Positions 40,412 through 48,235 of a stretch of 50,614 bases of DNA are shown here, piece by piece (within the stretch, counting starts at the first letter, position 1; every line of letters begins with the position of its first letter). The stretch lies in NCBI GenBank assembly GCA_035570275.1, contig DATMNI010000223.1:1-50614 (forward strand), in the 5' to 3' direction. The stretch is from DATMNI01 sp035570275 (GTDB lineage: Bacteria; Acidobacteriota; Terriglobia; Bryobacterales; Bryobacteraceae). The notes below the pieces were generated by a model. It was given only the letters and a program-made list of their open reading frames with translations. It had not been told where the DNA came from and did not search any database. The position numbers and the translations under genes are program-made.

Positions 40412-41893
40412 ATGACTAAGGTCTATCTCATCGGCGCGGGCCCGGGTGACCCGGAACTCATTACGTGCAAAGGCCGCCGGATTCTGGAACGGGCCGATGC
40501 CGTGCTCTTCGACCACCTGGCGCCATCCGCGCTCCTGGACCTCGCCCCACCCCACGCCGAGCGTATCTACGTCGGCAAGAAAAAATCCGCCCACGCCTTC
40601 ACCCAGGAGGAAATCTGCGCCATGCTCATTGAGCGCGCCGGGCGCGGCCTCACGGTGGTGCGGCTCAAGGGCGGCGACCCGTTTATTTTCGGCCGCGGCG
40701 GTGAGGAGGCGGAAGCCCTGGCCGATGCCGGCATACCGTTCGAAATCGTGCCCGGTATCACCACACCCCTGGGCATCGCGGCTTACACCGGCGTTCCGTT
40801 GACGCACCGCGACCACACTTCGGTGGTCACCTTCGTGACCGGCCATGCCGTGGGCGCCATCGATTGGGGCAAGGTGGGCCACGCCGAAACGCTGGTGATC
40901 TTCATGGGGCTCACCACCTTTGCCGATATCGCCCGCGAATTGATGGCGCGCGGCCGCGACCCCGATACTCCGGCGATGGCCGTCCGTTGGGCCACGCGCC
41001 CCGATCAGGAAACGCTCACCGGCACCCTGCGCACGCTGCCCGCGCTCATCGCCGAAGGCCGCATGAAGCCGCCAGCCACCATCATCGTGGGCGAAGTGGT
41101 GCGGCTCCGCGAGAAGCTGGACTGGTTTGAGCGCCAGCCGTTGTTCCGCCGCCGCATTGTGGTGACCCGCGCCAAGGGGCAGGCCGATGCGCTTTCCTCG
41201 CGGCTCCTCGCCTTGGGAGCCGAGGTGATCGAACTGCCCACCATCGAGATGGTTCCAGCGTCCGATTACGGCCCGCTCGACCGCGCCATCGCCGAGCTGC
41301 CGTCATACGACTGGCTGATCTTCACCAGCGTTAATGGTGTCCGTTTTTTCATGGACCGGCTGGACCGTTCCACCGCCGACCTGCGTAGGCTGCGCGCCAG
41401 AGTTTGCGCCATCGGCCCGGCCACGCGAGCCGCCGTGGAAGCGCTGCACCTGAAGGTGGACCTGATGGGCAAGGAATATGTCGCAGAGGGATTGCTGGCC
41501 GCCTTCGCCGAACACGACCTGGCCGGCCGGCGTGTGCTGCTTCCCCGCGCCGCGGTTGCCCGCGACCTGGTTCCCGGCGAACTGCGCCGCCGCGGTGCGC
41601 AGGTGGATGTGGTGGAGGCCTACCGTACCGTGGTCCCCGAAGGCACAAGCCAGCGGGCCCGCGAGGTGGCCGCCACCAAGCCCGATTGCATCACGTTCAC
41701 CAGTTCCTCCACGGTGCAAAACTTCGTGGCGGTTGCCGGCGCCGCGGCGCTTCAGGATGTCGATGTGGTTTCGATCGGCCCGATCACTACCCAGACCGCG
41801 CGCGGCCTCGGCATCCAGGTCACGGCCGAGGCGAAAATTTTCACGGTGGAAGGCCTGGTGGATGCCGTGCTCGCGTTGTACAACGCGCGATGA
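40412..41893 (+). CDS. Fused uroporphyrinogen-III C-methyltransferase / uroporphyrinogen-III synthase
   Basis: A 493-residue bifunctional enzyme (CobA-HemD fusion). Residues 1 to about 245 are the SAM-dependent methyltransferase that makes precorrin-2: KVYLIGAGPGDPELITCKG, VVRLKGGDPFIFGRGGEEAE, GIPFEIVPGITTPLGIAAYT, then HAETLVIFMGL. Residues about 255-493 are uroporphyrinogen-III synthase (RRIVVTRAKGQADALSSRLL, DWLIFTSVNGVRFFMDRL, ITFTSSSTVQNFVAVAG). The synthase acts first and hands its product to the methyltransferase, giving a branch to sirohaem or cobalamin. I place the start at ATG 40412 because the family begins exactly there; the frame is open further upstream through the tandem repeat. 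No Shine-Dalgarno is visible, so upstream initiation in the repeat cannot be excluded. Confidence 0.94.
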   Translation: MTKVYLIGAGPGDPELITCKGRRILERADAVLFDHLAPSALLDLAPPHAERIYVGKKKSAHAFTQEEICAMLIERAGRGLTVVRLKGGDPFIFGRGGEEAEALADAGIPFEIVPGITTPLGIAAYTGVPLTHRDHTSVVTFVTGHAVGAIDWGKVGHAETLVIFMGLTTFADIARELMARGRDPDTPAMAVRWATRPDQETLTGTLRTLPALIAEGRMKPPATIIVGEVVRLREKLDWFERQPLFRRRIVVTRAKGQADALSSRLLALGAEVIELPTIEMVPASDYGPLDRAIAELPSYDWLIFTSVNGVRFFMDRLDRSTADLRRLRARVCAIGPATRAAVEALHLKVDLMGKEYVAEGLLAAFAEHDLAGRRVLLPRAAVARDLVPGELRRRGAQVDVVEAYRTVVPEGTSQRAREVAATKPDCITFTSSSTVQNFVAVAGAAALQDVDVVSIGPITTQTARGLGIQVTAEAKIFTVEGLVDAVLALYNAR

Positions 41894-41949
41894 GCGCCGT
41901 GGTCCAGGCGCTGCCCACCCGCCAAGGCCGCGGCCGGCGCGTAACAGGG
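41875..41949 (+). repeat. Copy 1 of a 75-bp direct repeat (covers the end of the cobA-hemD gene)
   Basis: About 85 percent identical to 42207-42281. This copy includes the last codons and stop of the upstream gene and runs into the spacer; the shared block ACCCGCCAAGGCCGCGGCC is exact. Confidence 0.75.
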
Positions 41950-42311
41950 CTGGCCGCCGCCGTCGAAGAGTTCAAGCTCGTCGCGCTCCGCACATACCAG
42001 CGGCATCGGCCACTGGCGGCGCGGGAGCGAGGTATAACCGGCATCGGGCTAATTCACCGTCATCGGGGGTTCTGGCGTGATGGGCGATTGAGTGCCCAGC
42101 GATGGGGCTGTCTGTGAATTGACGGCGGCCGCTTGAGAGCCATGTAACTGGCTATATGCAGCTCAAATTGCTGAGTCTGAAGTCGCCTGGTGCCCGCTGT
42201 GCTCGGGTTGTACGCCGGGCGAAGTGCGCCGTGATCCAGAGGCAGCACACCCGCCAAGGCCGCGGCCAGCGCGTAACAGGGGCGCTAGAATAACAGGCAG
42301 GACGAAACACG
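41894..42311. other. 418-bp spacer without a gene
   Basis: Lies between the fusion gene and the first Uma2 gene. Apart from the two 75-bp repeat copies I see no gene; short frames on both strands have no family character. Confidence 0.5.
42207..42281 (+). repeat. Copy 2 of the 75-bp direct repeat
   Basis: Counterpart of 41875-41949, ending 30 bases before the first Uma2-family gene. Confidence 0.75.
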
Positions 42312-42848
42312 ATGGCTACCCTTCCGGATCTGATCACGGTGGAGCAATTCCGGCAACTGCCGAAAGGCGGCGAATTCGCGTATGAACTGCATGATGGCAA
42401 GGTGGTGGCGGTGACCAGGCCGAAGGCGCGCCACTGGAGCCTGCAATCACATCTGGTTGGTCTGCTGGAACCGAAGCTGAAGGCGTTCGGTAAAGTTGGG
42501 ATGGAACTGCCCTACCGGCCCGTTGCCGAGTTCGACCTGCGGGCCGCCGATGTGGCCGCGGTATCGCGAAAGCGGTTCGACGCCATTGACCCCGATGACA
42601 ACCTTCGGGGCGCGCCGGAGTTGGTGATCGAGATCAAATCGCCATCGAACACGCAACGGAAGCTTCAGGCCTTGGCGCGTCTGTGCCTGGAAAACGGGAC
42701 CATCGAGGTCTGGACTATGGATACCAACAAGAAAGCGGTATCGGTGAATCACCGTGACGGATCGGTGGTGCTGTATGGCTCCGGAAGCAACATTCCGCTC
42801 ACCGCGTTCGGCGGCGGCGAGTTGGCCGTTGACGAGATCTTCGGGTAG
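42312..42848 (+). CDS. Uma2/DUF820-family protein (PD-(D/E)xK nuclease fold), copy 1
   Basis: A 178-residue protein of the Uma2 (DUF820) family, predicted restriction-endonuclease-like fold. Visible features are the N-terminal helix TVEQFRQLPKGGEFAYELHD, DLRAADVAAVS, the active-site segment GAPELVIEIKSPSNTQRKL (with E-x-K as the core) and ENGTIEVWTMDTNKKAVSV. Biological role of the family is not established; it is strongly expanded in cyanobacteria and acidobacteria. The ATG has AGGA at a suitable distance. A near-identical paralogue starts six bases after the stop. Confidence 0.88.
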   Translation: MATLPDLITVEQFRQLPKGGEFAYELHDGKVVAVTRPKARHWSLQSHLVGLLEPKLKAFGKVGMELPYRPVAEFDLRAADVAAVSRKRFDAIDPDDNLRGAPELVIEIKSPSNTQRKLQALARLCLENGTIEVWTMDTNKKAVSVNHRDGSVVLYGSGSNIPLTAFGGGELAVDEIFG

Positions 42849-42854
42849 GACACT

Positions 42855-43391
42855 ATGGCTACCCTTCCGGATCTGATCACGGTGGAGCAATTCCGGCAAT
42901 TGCCGAAAGGCGGCGAATTCGCGTATGAACTGCTTGATGGCAGGGTGGTGGCGGTGACCAGGCCGAAGCCGCGTCACTGGAAACTGCAGCGGCAGCTAGC
43001 CCGGTTGCTCGAGCCGAAGCTGAAGGCGTTCGGCGAGGTTGCGACGGAGGTGCCGTTCCGGCCTGTCGCCGAGTTCAATTTACGCGCCGCGGATGTCGCG
43101 GTGATATCGCACCGGCGATGGGAAGCTATTGACCCGGATGACGACCTGCGGGGCGCGCCGGAGTTGGTGATCGAGATCAAATCGCCCTCGAACACGCAGC
43201 GGAAGGTTCAGGAGTTGGCGCGTCTGTGCATGGAGAACGGGGCCATCCAGTTCTGGATTCTGGATTCCAACAAGAAAACGGTATCGGTGACTCACCGCGA
43301 CGGATCGGTGGTGGTGTATGGACCCGGCAGCAATATTCCGCTCACCGCGTTCGGCGGCGGCGAGTTGGCAGTGGACGAGATCTTCGGTTAA
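42855..43391 (+). CDS. Uma2/DUF820-family protein, copy 2
   Basis: Same length (178 residues) and the same first 25 codons as copy 1, apart from one silent change. Divergence is concentrated in the middle (HWKLQRQLARLLEPKLKAFG, and VAVISHRRWEAIDPDDDLRG). The active-site segment APELVIEIKSPSNTQRKV and the last 25 residues are again nearly identical. The conserved ends and variable middle suggest a tandem duplication followed by selection or gene conversion. TAGGA precedes the ATG. Converges with the phosphoketolase gene across a hairpin. Confidence 0.88.
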   Translation: MATLPDLITVEQFRQLPKGGEFAYELLDGRVVAVTRPKPRHWKLQRQLARLLEPKLKAFGEVATEVPFRPVAEFNLRAADVAVISHRRWEAIDPDDDLRGAPELVIEIKSPSNTQRKVQELARLCMENGAIQFWILDSNKKTVSVTHRDGSVVVYGPGSNIPLTAFGGGELAVDEIFG

Positions 43392-43394
43392 GAT

Positions 43395-43415
43395 CCGCGA
43401 CCCAGAGGGTCGCGG
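43395..43415. terminator. Hairpin between convergent Uma2 and phosphoketolase genes
   Basis: Perfect nine-base-pair stem CCGCGACCC/GGGTCGCGG with loop AGA, located in the 27-bp gap between convergent stops. It could serve both directions; there is no T run on either side. Confidence 0.5.
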
Positions 43416-43418
43416 CCA

Positions 43419-45839
43419 CTATCGCGCACGTTTGTCGGGTTTTCCCAGAGACCAATTCCAATTGCGAATCTCCGGCATGTCTTCGCCGTGTTTGTGGATG
43501 TAGGCGGTGTGGTCTAGCAGTTTGTCACGAAGATACTGTTTGGCGTAGGCGGCTCGCGAGCCCAACCCCGCCACGCGATCGATGACGTCGCCTGCCAGAT
43601 GGAAGCGGTCGAGCTCGTTCAACACCACCATGTCAAAGGGCGTGGTGGTCGTCCCCTCTTCTTTGTAGCCGCGGACGTGCATCTGCTGGTGATTGGTGCG
43701 GCGATAGGTCAGGCGGTGAATCAGCCAGGGGTAACCGTGGAACGCGAAAATGATGGGCTTATCCGTGGTGAAAAGAGTATCGAAATCCTTGTCGCTGAGT
43801 CCGTGGGGATGCTCGCTCCGGGGCTGCAGCGTCATCAAATTCACCACGTTGACAACGCGGATCTTCAGATCGGGAAACTGTTGCCGCAGTACCTCCACGG
43901 CGGCCAGCGTCTCTAGCGTGGGCACGTCGCCGCAACAAGCCATGACCACATCCGGGTCGCCGCCTTCGTCATTGCTGGCCCATTCCCAGATGCCGAGCCC
44001 GGCCGTGCAGTGTTTGATAGCGGAATCCATGTCCAGCCATTGCAGTTCCGGCTGTTTGCCCGCCACAATGACATTGACGTAATTGCGGCTGCGCAGACAG
44101 TGGTCGGTTACCGACAGTAAGGTGTTGGTATCGGGCGGCAGGTAGACGCGGATGATACTCGCCTTCTTATTCACCACGTGGTCCAGGAAACCCGGGTCCT
44201 GATGGCTGAAGCCGTTGTTGTCCTGCCGCCACACATGCGAAGTCAGCAGGTAGTTCAGCGAGGCGATGGGCCGCCGCCAGGGTATGTTGCGAGTCACCTT
44301 GAGCCACTTGGCGTGCTGGTTAAACATCGAGTCCACAATGTGGATGAAGGCTTCGTAACAGGAGAAGAGCCCGTGCCGGCCAGTCAACAGATAGCCTTCC
44401 AGCCAGCCCTCGCACAAGTGTTCGCTCAGCACCTCCATGACGCGGCCGTCGGGTGACACATGGTCGTCGCTTTTCAGGATCTCCGCGGTGGACTCGCGAT
44501 CCGTGATGTCGAATAAGGCCGTCAGGCGGTTCGATGCCGTCTCATCGGGGCCGAAGACGCGAAAATTGCGGCGCTCCCAATTCAGTTTCATTACATCGCG
44601 AAGGAACTCTCCCATCACCCGCGTGGCTTCCGCTACCACGGTACCCGGCTGCGGCACCGCAATGGCATAATCGCGGAATCCCGGCATCTTCAAGTCCGAA
44701 AGAAGAAGCCCTCCATTGGCGTGTGGATTGGCTCCCATCCGGCGGTCGCCTTTTGGCGGCAGTTCCGCCAGTTCCGGGATGAGTTTACCGCGAGTGTCGA
44801 AGAGTTCTTCGGGCTGGTAGCTTTTCATCCACTCTTCGAGGATCTTCAGGTGCTTGGGTTTAGTCGCCAATTCCGAAAGCGGCACCTGGTGGGCGCGAAA
44901 CGTGCCTTCTACCGGCAGCCCATCCACTACCTTCGGCCCCGTCCATCCCTTGGGGGTGCGGAAAACGATCATCGGCCAGACAGGCCGCACTTTGAACCCT
45001 TTGGTGCGCGCCTCGCTTTGAATGCTCTTAATTTCGGCGATGACGGTGTCGAGTGTTCCCGCCATCGCCTGATGAACTTTATCGGGATCGTCTCCTTCCA
45101 CGAAATAGGGATGGTATCCGTAGCCGCGGAAGAGCTGTTCCAATTCCGCCTGCGGGATTCGCGCGAGCACAGTGGGGTTGGCGATCTTGTAGCCGTTGAG
45201 ATGGAGGATGGGCAGCACGGCCCCGTCGTGAACCGGATTCAGGAATTTGTTGGAGTGCCAACTGGCTGCCAGCGGCCCGCTCTCCGCTTCGCCGTCACCC
45301 ACCACGCAGGCGGCCAGCAAGTCCGGATTGTCGAACACGGCGCCGTACGCGTGCGCCAGGGAATAGCCGAGTTCGCCGCCTTCGTTGATGGAGCCCGGCG
45401 TTTCCGGAGCGACGTGGCTGGGAATGCCGCCGGGAAAGGAAAACTGCGTGAACAGCGCTTTCATGCCCGGTTCGTCCTGCGAGATGTTCGGGTAGACCTC
45501 GCTATAAATGCCCTCCAGATAGGTGTTGGCCACCAATCCCGGTCCGCCGTGACCGGGGCCGGTGACGTAAATCATATTCAGGTCGTACTGTTTGATGATG
45601 CGGTTGAGATGCACATAGATGAAGTTCAAGCCCGGGGTGGTGCCCCAATGGCCCAGCAGACGCGGCTTGACGTGCTCCAGCTTCAACGGCTTCCTCAACA
45701 GTGGATTGTCGAAGAGATAGATCTGGCCGACGGACAGGTAGTTGGCGGCGCGCCAATACGCGTTCATCTGGCGCAGGAGTTCGGGCGACAGGGGTTTGTC
45801 GATGACCGGTGCTGGTTTATCCATAGCGGGTTTGTCCAT
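43419..45839 (-). CDS. xfp: Phosphoketolase (xylulose-5-phosphate/fructose-6-phosphate)
   Basis: Thiamine-diphosphate enzyme that cleaves xylulose-5-phosphate (and often fructose-6-phosphate) with phosphate to acetyl phosphate and glyceraldehyde-3-phosphate or erythrose-4-phosphate. The 806-residue product is of normal length. Visible motifs are LLGHWGTTPGLNFIYVHLNR, TGPGHGGPGLVANTYLEG, the ThDP motif VVGDGEAESGPLAASWHSNK, and YLLTGRHGLFSCYEAF, with the C-terminal domain carrying YPWLIHRLTYRRTNH. I chose the ATG at 45837-45839, which has AAGGAG seven bases upstream. It lies 28 bp after ackA, the enzyme that uses its product. Substrate preference cannot be decided here. Confidence 0.95.
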   Translation of the reverse strand: MDKPAMDKPAPVIDKPLSPELLRQMNAYWRAANYLSVGQIYLFDNPLLRKPLKLEHVKPRLLGHWGTTPGLNFIYVHLNRIIKQYDLNMIYVTGPGHGGPGLVANTYLEGIYSEVYPNISQDEPGMKALFTQFSFPGGIPSHVAPETPGSINEGGELGYSLAHAYGAVFDNPDLLAACVVGDGEAESGPLAASWHSNKFLNPVHDGAVLPILHLNGYKIANPTVLARIPQAELEQLFRGYGYHPYFVEGDDPDKVHQAMAGTLDTVIAEIKSIQSEARTKGFKVRPVWPMIVFRTPKGWTGPKVVDGLPVEGTFRAHQVPLSELATKPKHLKILEEWMKSYQPEELFDTRGKLIPELAELPPKGDRRMGANPHANGGLLLSDLKMPGFRDYAIAVPQPGTVVAEATRVMGEFLRDVMKLNWERRNFRVFGPDETASNRLTALFDITDRESTAEILKSDDHVSPDGRVMEVLSEHLCEGWLEGYLLTGRHGLFSCYEAFIHIVDSMFNQHAKWLKVTRNIPWRRPIASLNYLLTSHVWRQDNNGFSHQDPGFLDHVVNKKASIIRVYLPPDTNTLLSVTDHCLRSRNYVNVIVAGKQPELQWLDMDSAIKHCTAGLGIWEWASNDEGGDPDVVMACCGDVPTLETLAAVEVLRQQFPDLKIRVVNVVNLMTLQPRSEHPHGLSDKDFDTLFTTDKPIIFAFHGYPWLIHRLTYRRTNHQQMHVRGYKEEGTTTTPFDMVVLNELDRFHLAGDVIDRVAGLGSRAAYAKQYLRDKLLDHTAYIHKHGEDMPEIRNWNWSLGKPDKRAR

Positions 45840-45867
45840 GACAGGCTCCTTCGGGATCGATCGCATT

Positions 45868-47091
45868 CTATTTGGTCTCCTCTTTCCCGGACAGCCGGCA
45901 GGCGGCCCGGGCAATCATCAACTCTTCATCGGTTCGTATCACGCGCACGGTGGCGCGGCTGGATTCGGTGGAAATCACCGGGCCGTTGGCGGCATTCCTG
46001 GCTCGATCCAATTCGATACCGAGAAACTCTAGCCCGCCGCATACGCGGGCCCGCACCTCCGCGGCGTTTTCGCCGATGCCACCGGCAAACACCAGCGTAT
46101 CCAACCCGCCCAGCGCAGCCGCGAATGCGCCGATCCATTTACGGGTCTGGTAGCAAAACAATGCCACAGCTTCGGCGGCGCGGATATCGCCGGCCTGCCG
46201 CTCCATCAAATCGCGCATGTCTGAGCTGGTTTCAGAAACGCCCAGCAGGCCGGACTCGTGATTGATGATGTGGCTGAACTGTTCGGGCGTCAAATTCCCG
46301 GAACGCATCAGGTACCACGCCACGCCGGGGTCCAGATCGCCGGTTCGGGTGCCCATCGGCAACCCGGCGACCGGCGTGAACCCCATGCTGGTGTCGATGC
46401 TCTTGCCGTCGCGGACCGCCGCCAGGCTGGCCCCGTTGCCAAGGTGGGCCAGAATCACGCGGCCCTGGGCGGCTGTGGCGCCTGCCACGCGGTCCAGTTC
46501 TGAGATGAGGTAGGCGTAGGACAAGCCGTGGAACCCGTAGCGCTGGATCCCCATGGCATCGAAGCGGCGCGGGATGGGCAACAGCCGCGCCACCCGCGGC
46601 ATGGTGCGGTGAAAGGCCGTGTCAAAGCAGGCCACCTGGAACAGACTCGGATGACGCTCGCGGAAGGCTTCGATCAGTTCAATCTCGGCCGGCAGATGAT
46701 CCGGATCGTACGGACTGATGCGATGCAGTTCATCCAACAGTTCCGGCGTGACGCGCTGGGGCTCGGTATAGTTCATGCCGTGGACCACGCGGTGCCCCAC
46801 TGCCTTTACCGAATCGAAGCCGAGTTGGGCTGCAAGCCGGGCTTCCAGCCAATCGATCAGGAAAGCCGCCGCGGACCGGTGATCGGAGGACTCAATGCCG
46901 AGACTGCCGCCCTGGTTGCCGGTCCCTGCGTTGCGAGTCTCCTGGTTGGGAGTCTCTGGGTTGAAAGTCAGAACCGTCCCCGGCAAGCCGATGCGGTCCA
47001 CCTTCCCATGCAGCAGCCGCTGCAGCGGCCCGGTTGTGTCATACAGCGCGAACCGGATGCTCGACGAGCCGCCGTTGATGGTCAGGACCAA
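45868..47091 (-). CDS. ackA: Acetate kinase
   Basis: Converts acetyl phosphate and ADP to acetate and ATP. The 407-residue product carries TINGGSSSIRFALYD, VKAVGHRVVHG, VACFDTAFHRTMP, RYGFHGLSYAYL, LAHLGNGASLAAV, GFTPVAGLPMGTRTGDLDPG and FAGGIGENAAEVRAR, so the active site is complete. Translation appears to begin with TTG (47089-47091), two bases beyond the stop of the M50 gene; no other start lies before the conserved NGGSSS. An insert at residues 44-63 is a five-residue repeat (NPETP, NQETR, NAGTG, NQGGS) encoded by 15-bp units. Placed between an M50 protease and phosphoketolase genes in one operon. Confidence 0.95.
   Translation of the reverse strand: MVLTINGGSSSIRFALYDTTGPLQRLLHGKVDRIGLPGTVLTFNPETPNQETRNAGTGNQGGSLGIESSDHRSAAAFLIDWLEARLAAQLGFDSVKAVGHRVVHGMNYTEPQRVTPELLDELHRISPYDPDHLPAEIELIEAFRERHPSLFQVACFDTAFHRTMPRVARLLPIPRRFDAMGIQRYGFHGLSYAYLISELDRVAGATAAQGRVILAHLGNGASLAAVRDGKSIDTSMGFTPVAGLPMGTRTGDLDPGVAWYLMRSGNLTPEQFSHIINHESGLLGVSETSSDMRDLMERQAGDIRAAEAVALFCYQTRKWIGAFAAALGGLDTLVFAGGIGENAAEVRARVCGGLEFLGIELDRARNAANGPVISTESSRATVRVIRTDEELMIARAACRLSGKEETK
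46906..46962 (-). repeat. Intragenic 15-bp repeat in ackA
   Basis: Nearly four units of a 15-bp repeat encoding five residues each (NPETP, NQETR, NAGTG, NQGG). The insertion lies in a surface loop between the first and second family motifs and keeps the frame. Confidence 0.7.
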
Positions 47092-47092
47092 A

Positions 47093-48235
47093 CTAGACCC
47101 CCAGCTCCCGCAGGGTGCTAAGGAAAGTGATGACAGATTCCCGGCTCAGCATGCCGAAGACGTGGTTGTCGCGCGTGACGGGCAACTGGTTGACTCCATC
47201 GCGGTCCATCTGTTGCAGCGCGATCCATAGCTGGGTGTCTGGGTCGGTGCGTTTCAACCGCTCCAGGGGAAGCATGACCTGCGCCGCACTGGTCGTCGCC
47301 CATTCGTTCCGCGGCACTTCCTTGATCCGGTGCAGTGTGATCATGCCCACGGTCTCGGCTTCGCGAGTAACCAGAAAGCAGCGCCGCCCGCCGCCGAGGA
47401 TGTGTTCGTCCACCAACTGTTGCAGCGTCAGGCCGGCTGGTACGGTGGCGCAGTGAACGCTCATGGCTTGCGAAACGGTGTGGCCTGCCAACAGGCCCTG
47501 GAACATGGCTTGCTGCACCTGCGCCGAGGCGGCATTGTCGAGAAACCAGCCGATGAAGGCAATCCAAATGCCGCCGCCGAAGTTGCCGTTGATCATTTTC
47601 CAGACACCGGCGAAGATAAACAGGAAACCAAAGAAACGGCCCGCGTTGGCCGCGACCAGCGTGGCGCGGCGCAGGTCTTTCGTGGCGGCCCAAACGGCGG
47701 CGCGGAAGACACGGCCGCCATCCAGCGGAAAGCCGGGGATCAAGTTGAAAATGGCCAGCGAGAAGTTGATATAGGCCAGATATTTCAACAGGCCCTCCAG
47801 CGGCTGGATGGCGGCAACCGCCGGCTGGACCATGGTGTACACCAGGGTGAAAAACACCGCCAACGCCATGCTGACGATGGGTCCGGCGATGGCGACCAGA
47901 AACTCCACCTTGGCGCTCGGCAGTTCCGCGCCTATCTGAGCCACGCCGCCGAATATGAACAAGGTGATGCTGCGCACCGGCACTTTGAACCTCAAAGCCA
48001 CCACCGAGTGTCCCAGTTCATGCAGCAGCACACTGGCAAAGAACAGAGTCGCCGTGGCGGCGCCCGTGAACCAATAAAGCAGCGGCGGCCAGTTCTTAAA
48101 TTCGGCGGGATAGTAGCTGCCTGCCAGCATCCAGGTGAGCAGCCCAAACATGAGGAACCAGGAATAATCCAAACCAATGGGGATTCCCAGAATCCTGCCT
48201 AACGGAATGTTGTGCCGGGCCAGGAGCTTTCTCAT
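47093..48235 (-). CDS. Site-2-type M50 membrane protease with two CBS domains
   Basis: A 380-residue intramembrane zinc metalloprotease. Active-site motif LLHELGHSVVAL (His72, Glu73, His76) lies in one membrane segment and FNLIPGFPLDGGRV supplies the third ligand in another; four to six membrane segments are visible up to about residue 245. The C-terminal 120 residues form a CBS pair (TVSQAMSVHCATVPAGLTLQ; DGVNQLPVTRDNHVFGMLSR), which binds adenine nucleotides in relatives. I chose the ATG at 48235 because it overlaps the zwf stop (ATGA) and the conserved RKLLARHNIPLGRILG follows; the frame remains open upstream within zwf. Substrate unknown. Its place between metabolic genes suggests a link to energy state. 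Confidence 0.9.
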   Translation of the reverse strand: MRKLLARHNIPLGRILGIPIGLDYSWFLMFGLLTWMLAGSYYPAEFKNWPPLLYWFTGAATATLFFASVLLHELGHSVVALRFKVPVRSITLFIFGGVAQIGAELPSAKVEFLVAIAGPIVSMALAVFFTLVYTMVQPAVAAIQPLEGLLKYLAYINFSLAIFNLIPGFPLDGGRVFRAAVWAATKDLRRATLVAANAGRFFGFLFIFAGVWKMINGNFGGGIWIAFIGWFLDNAASAQVQQAMFQGLLAGHTVSQAMSVHCATVPAGLTLQQLVDEHILGGGRRCFLVTREAETVGMITLHRIKEVPRNEWATTSAAQVMLPLERLKRTDPDTQLWIALQQMDRDGVNQLPVTRDNHVFGMLSRESVITFLSTLRELGV

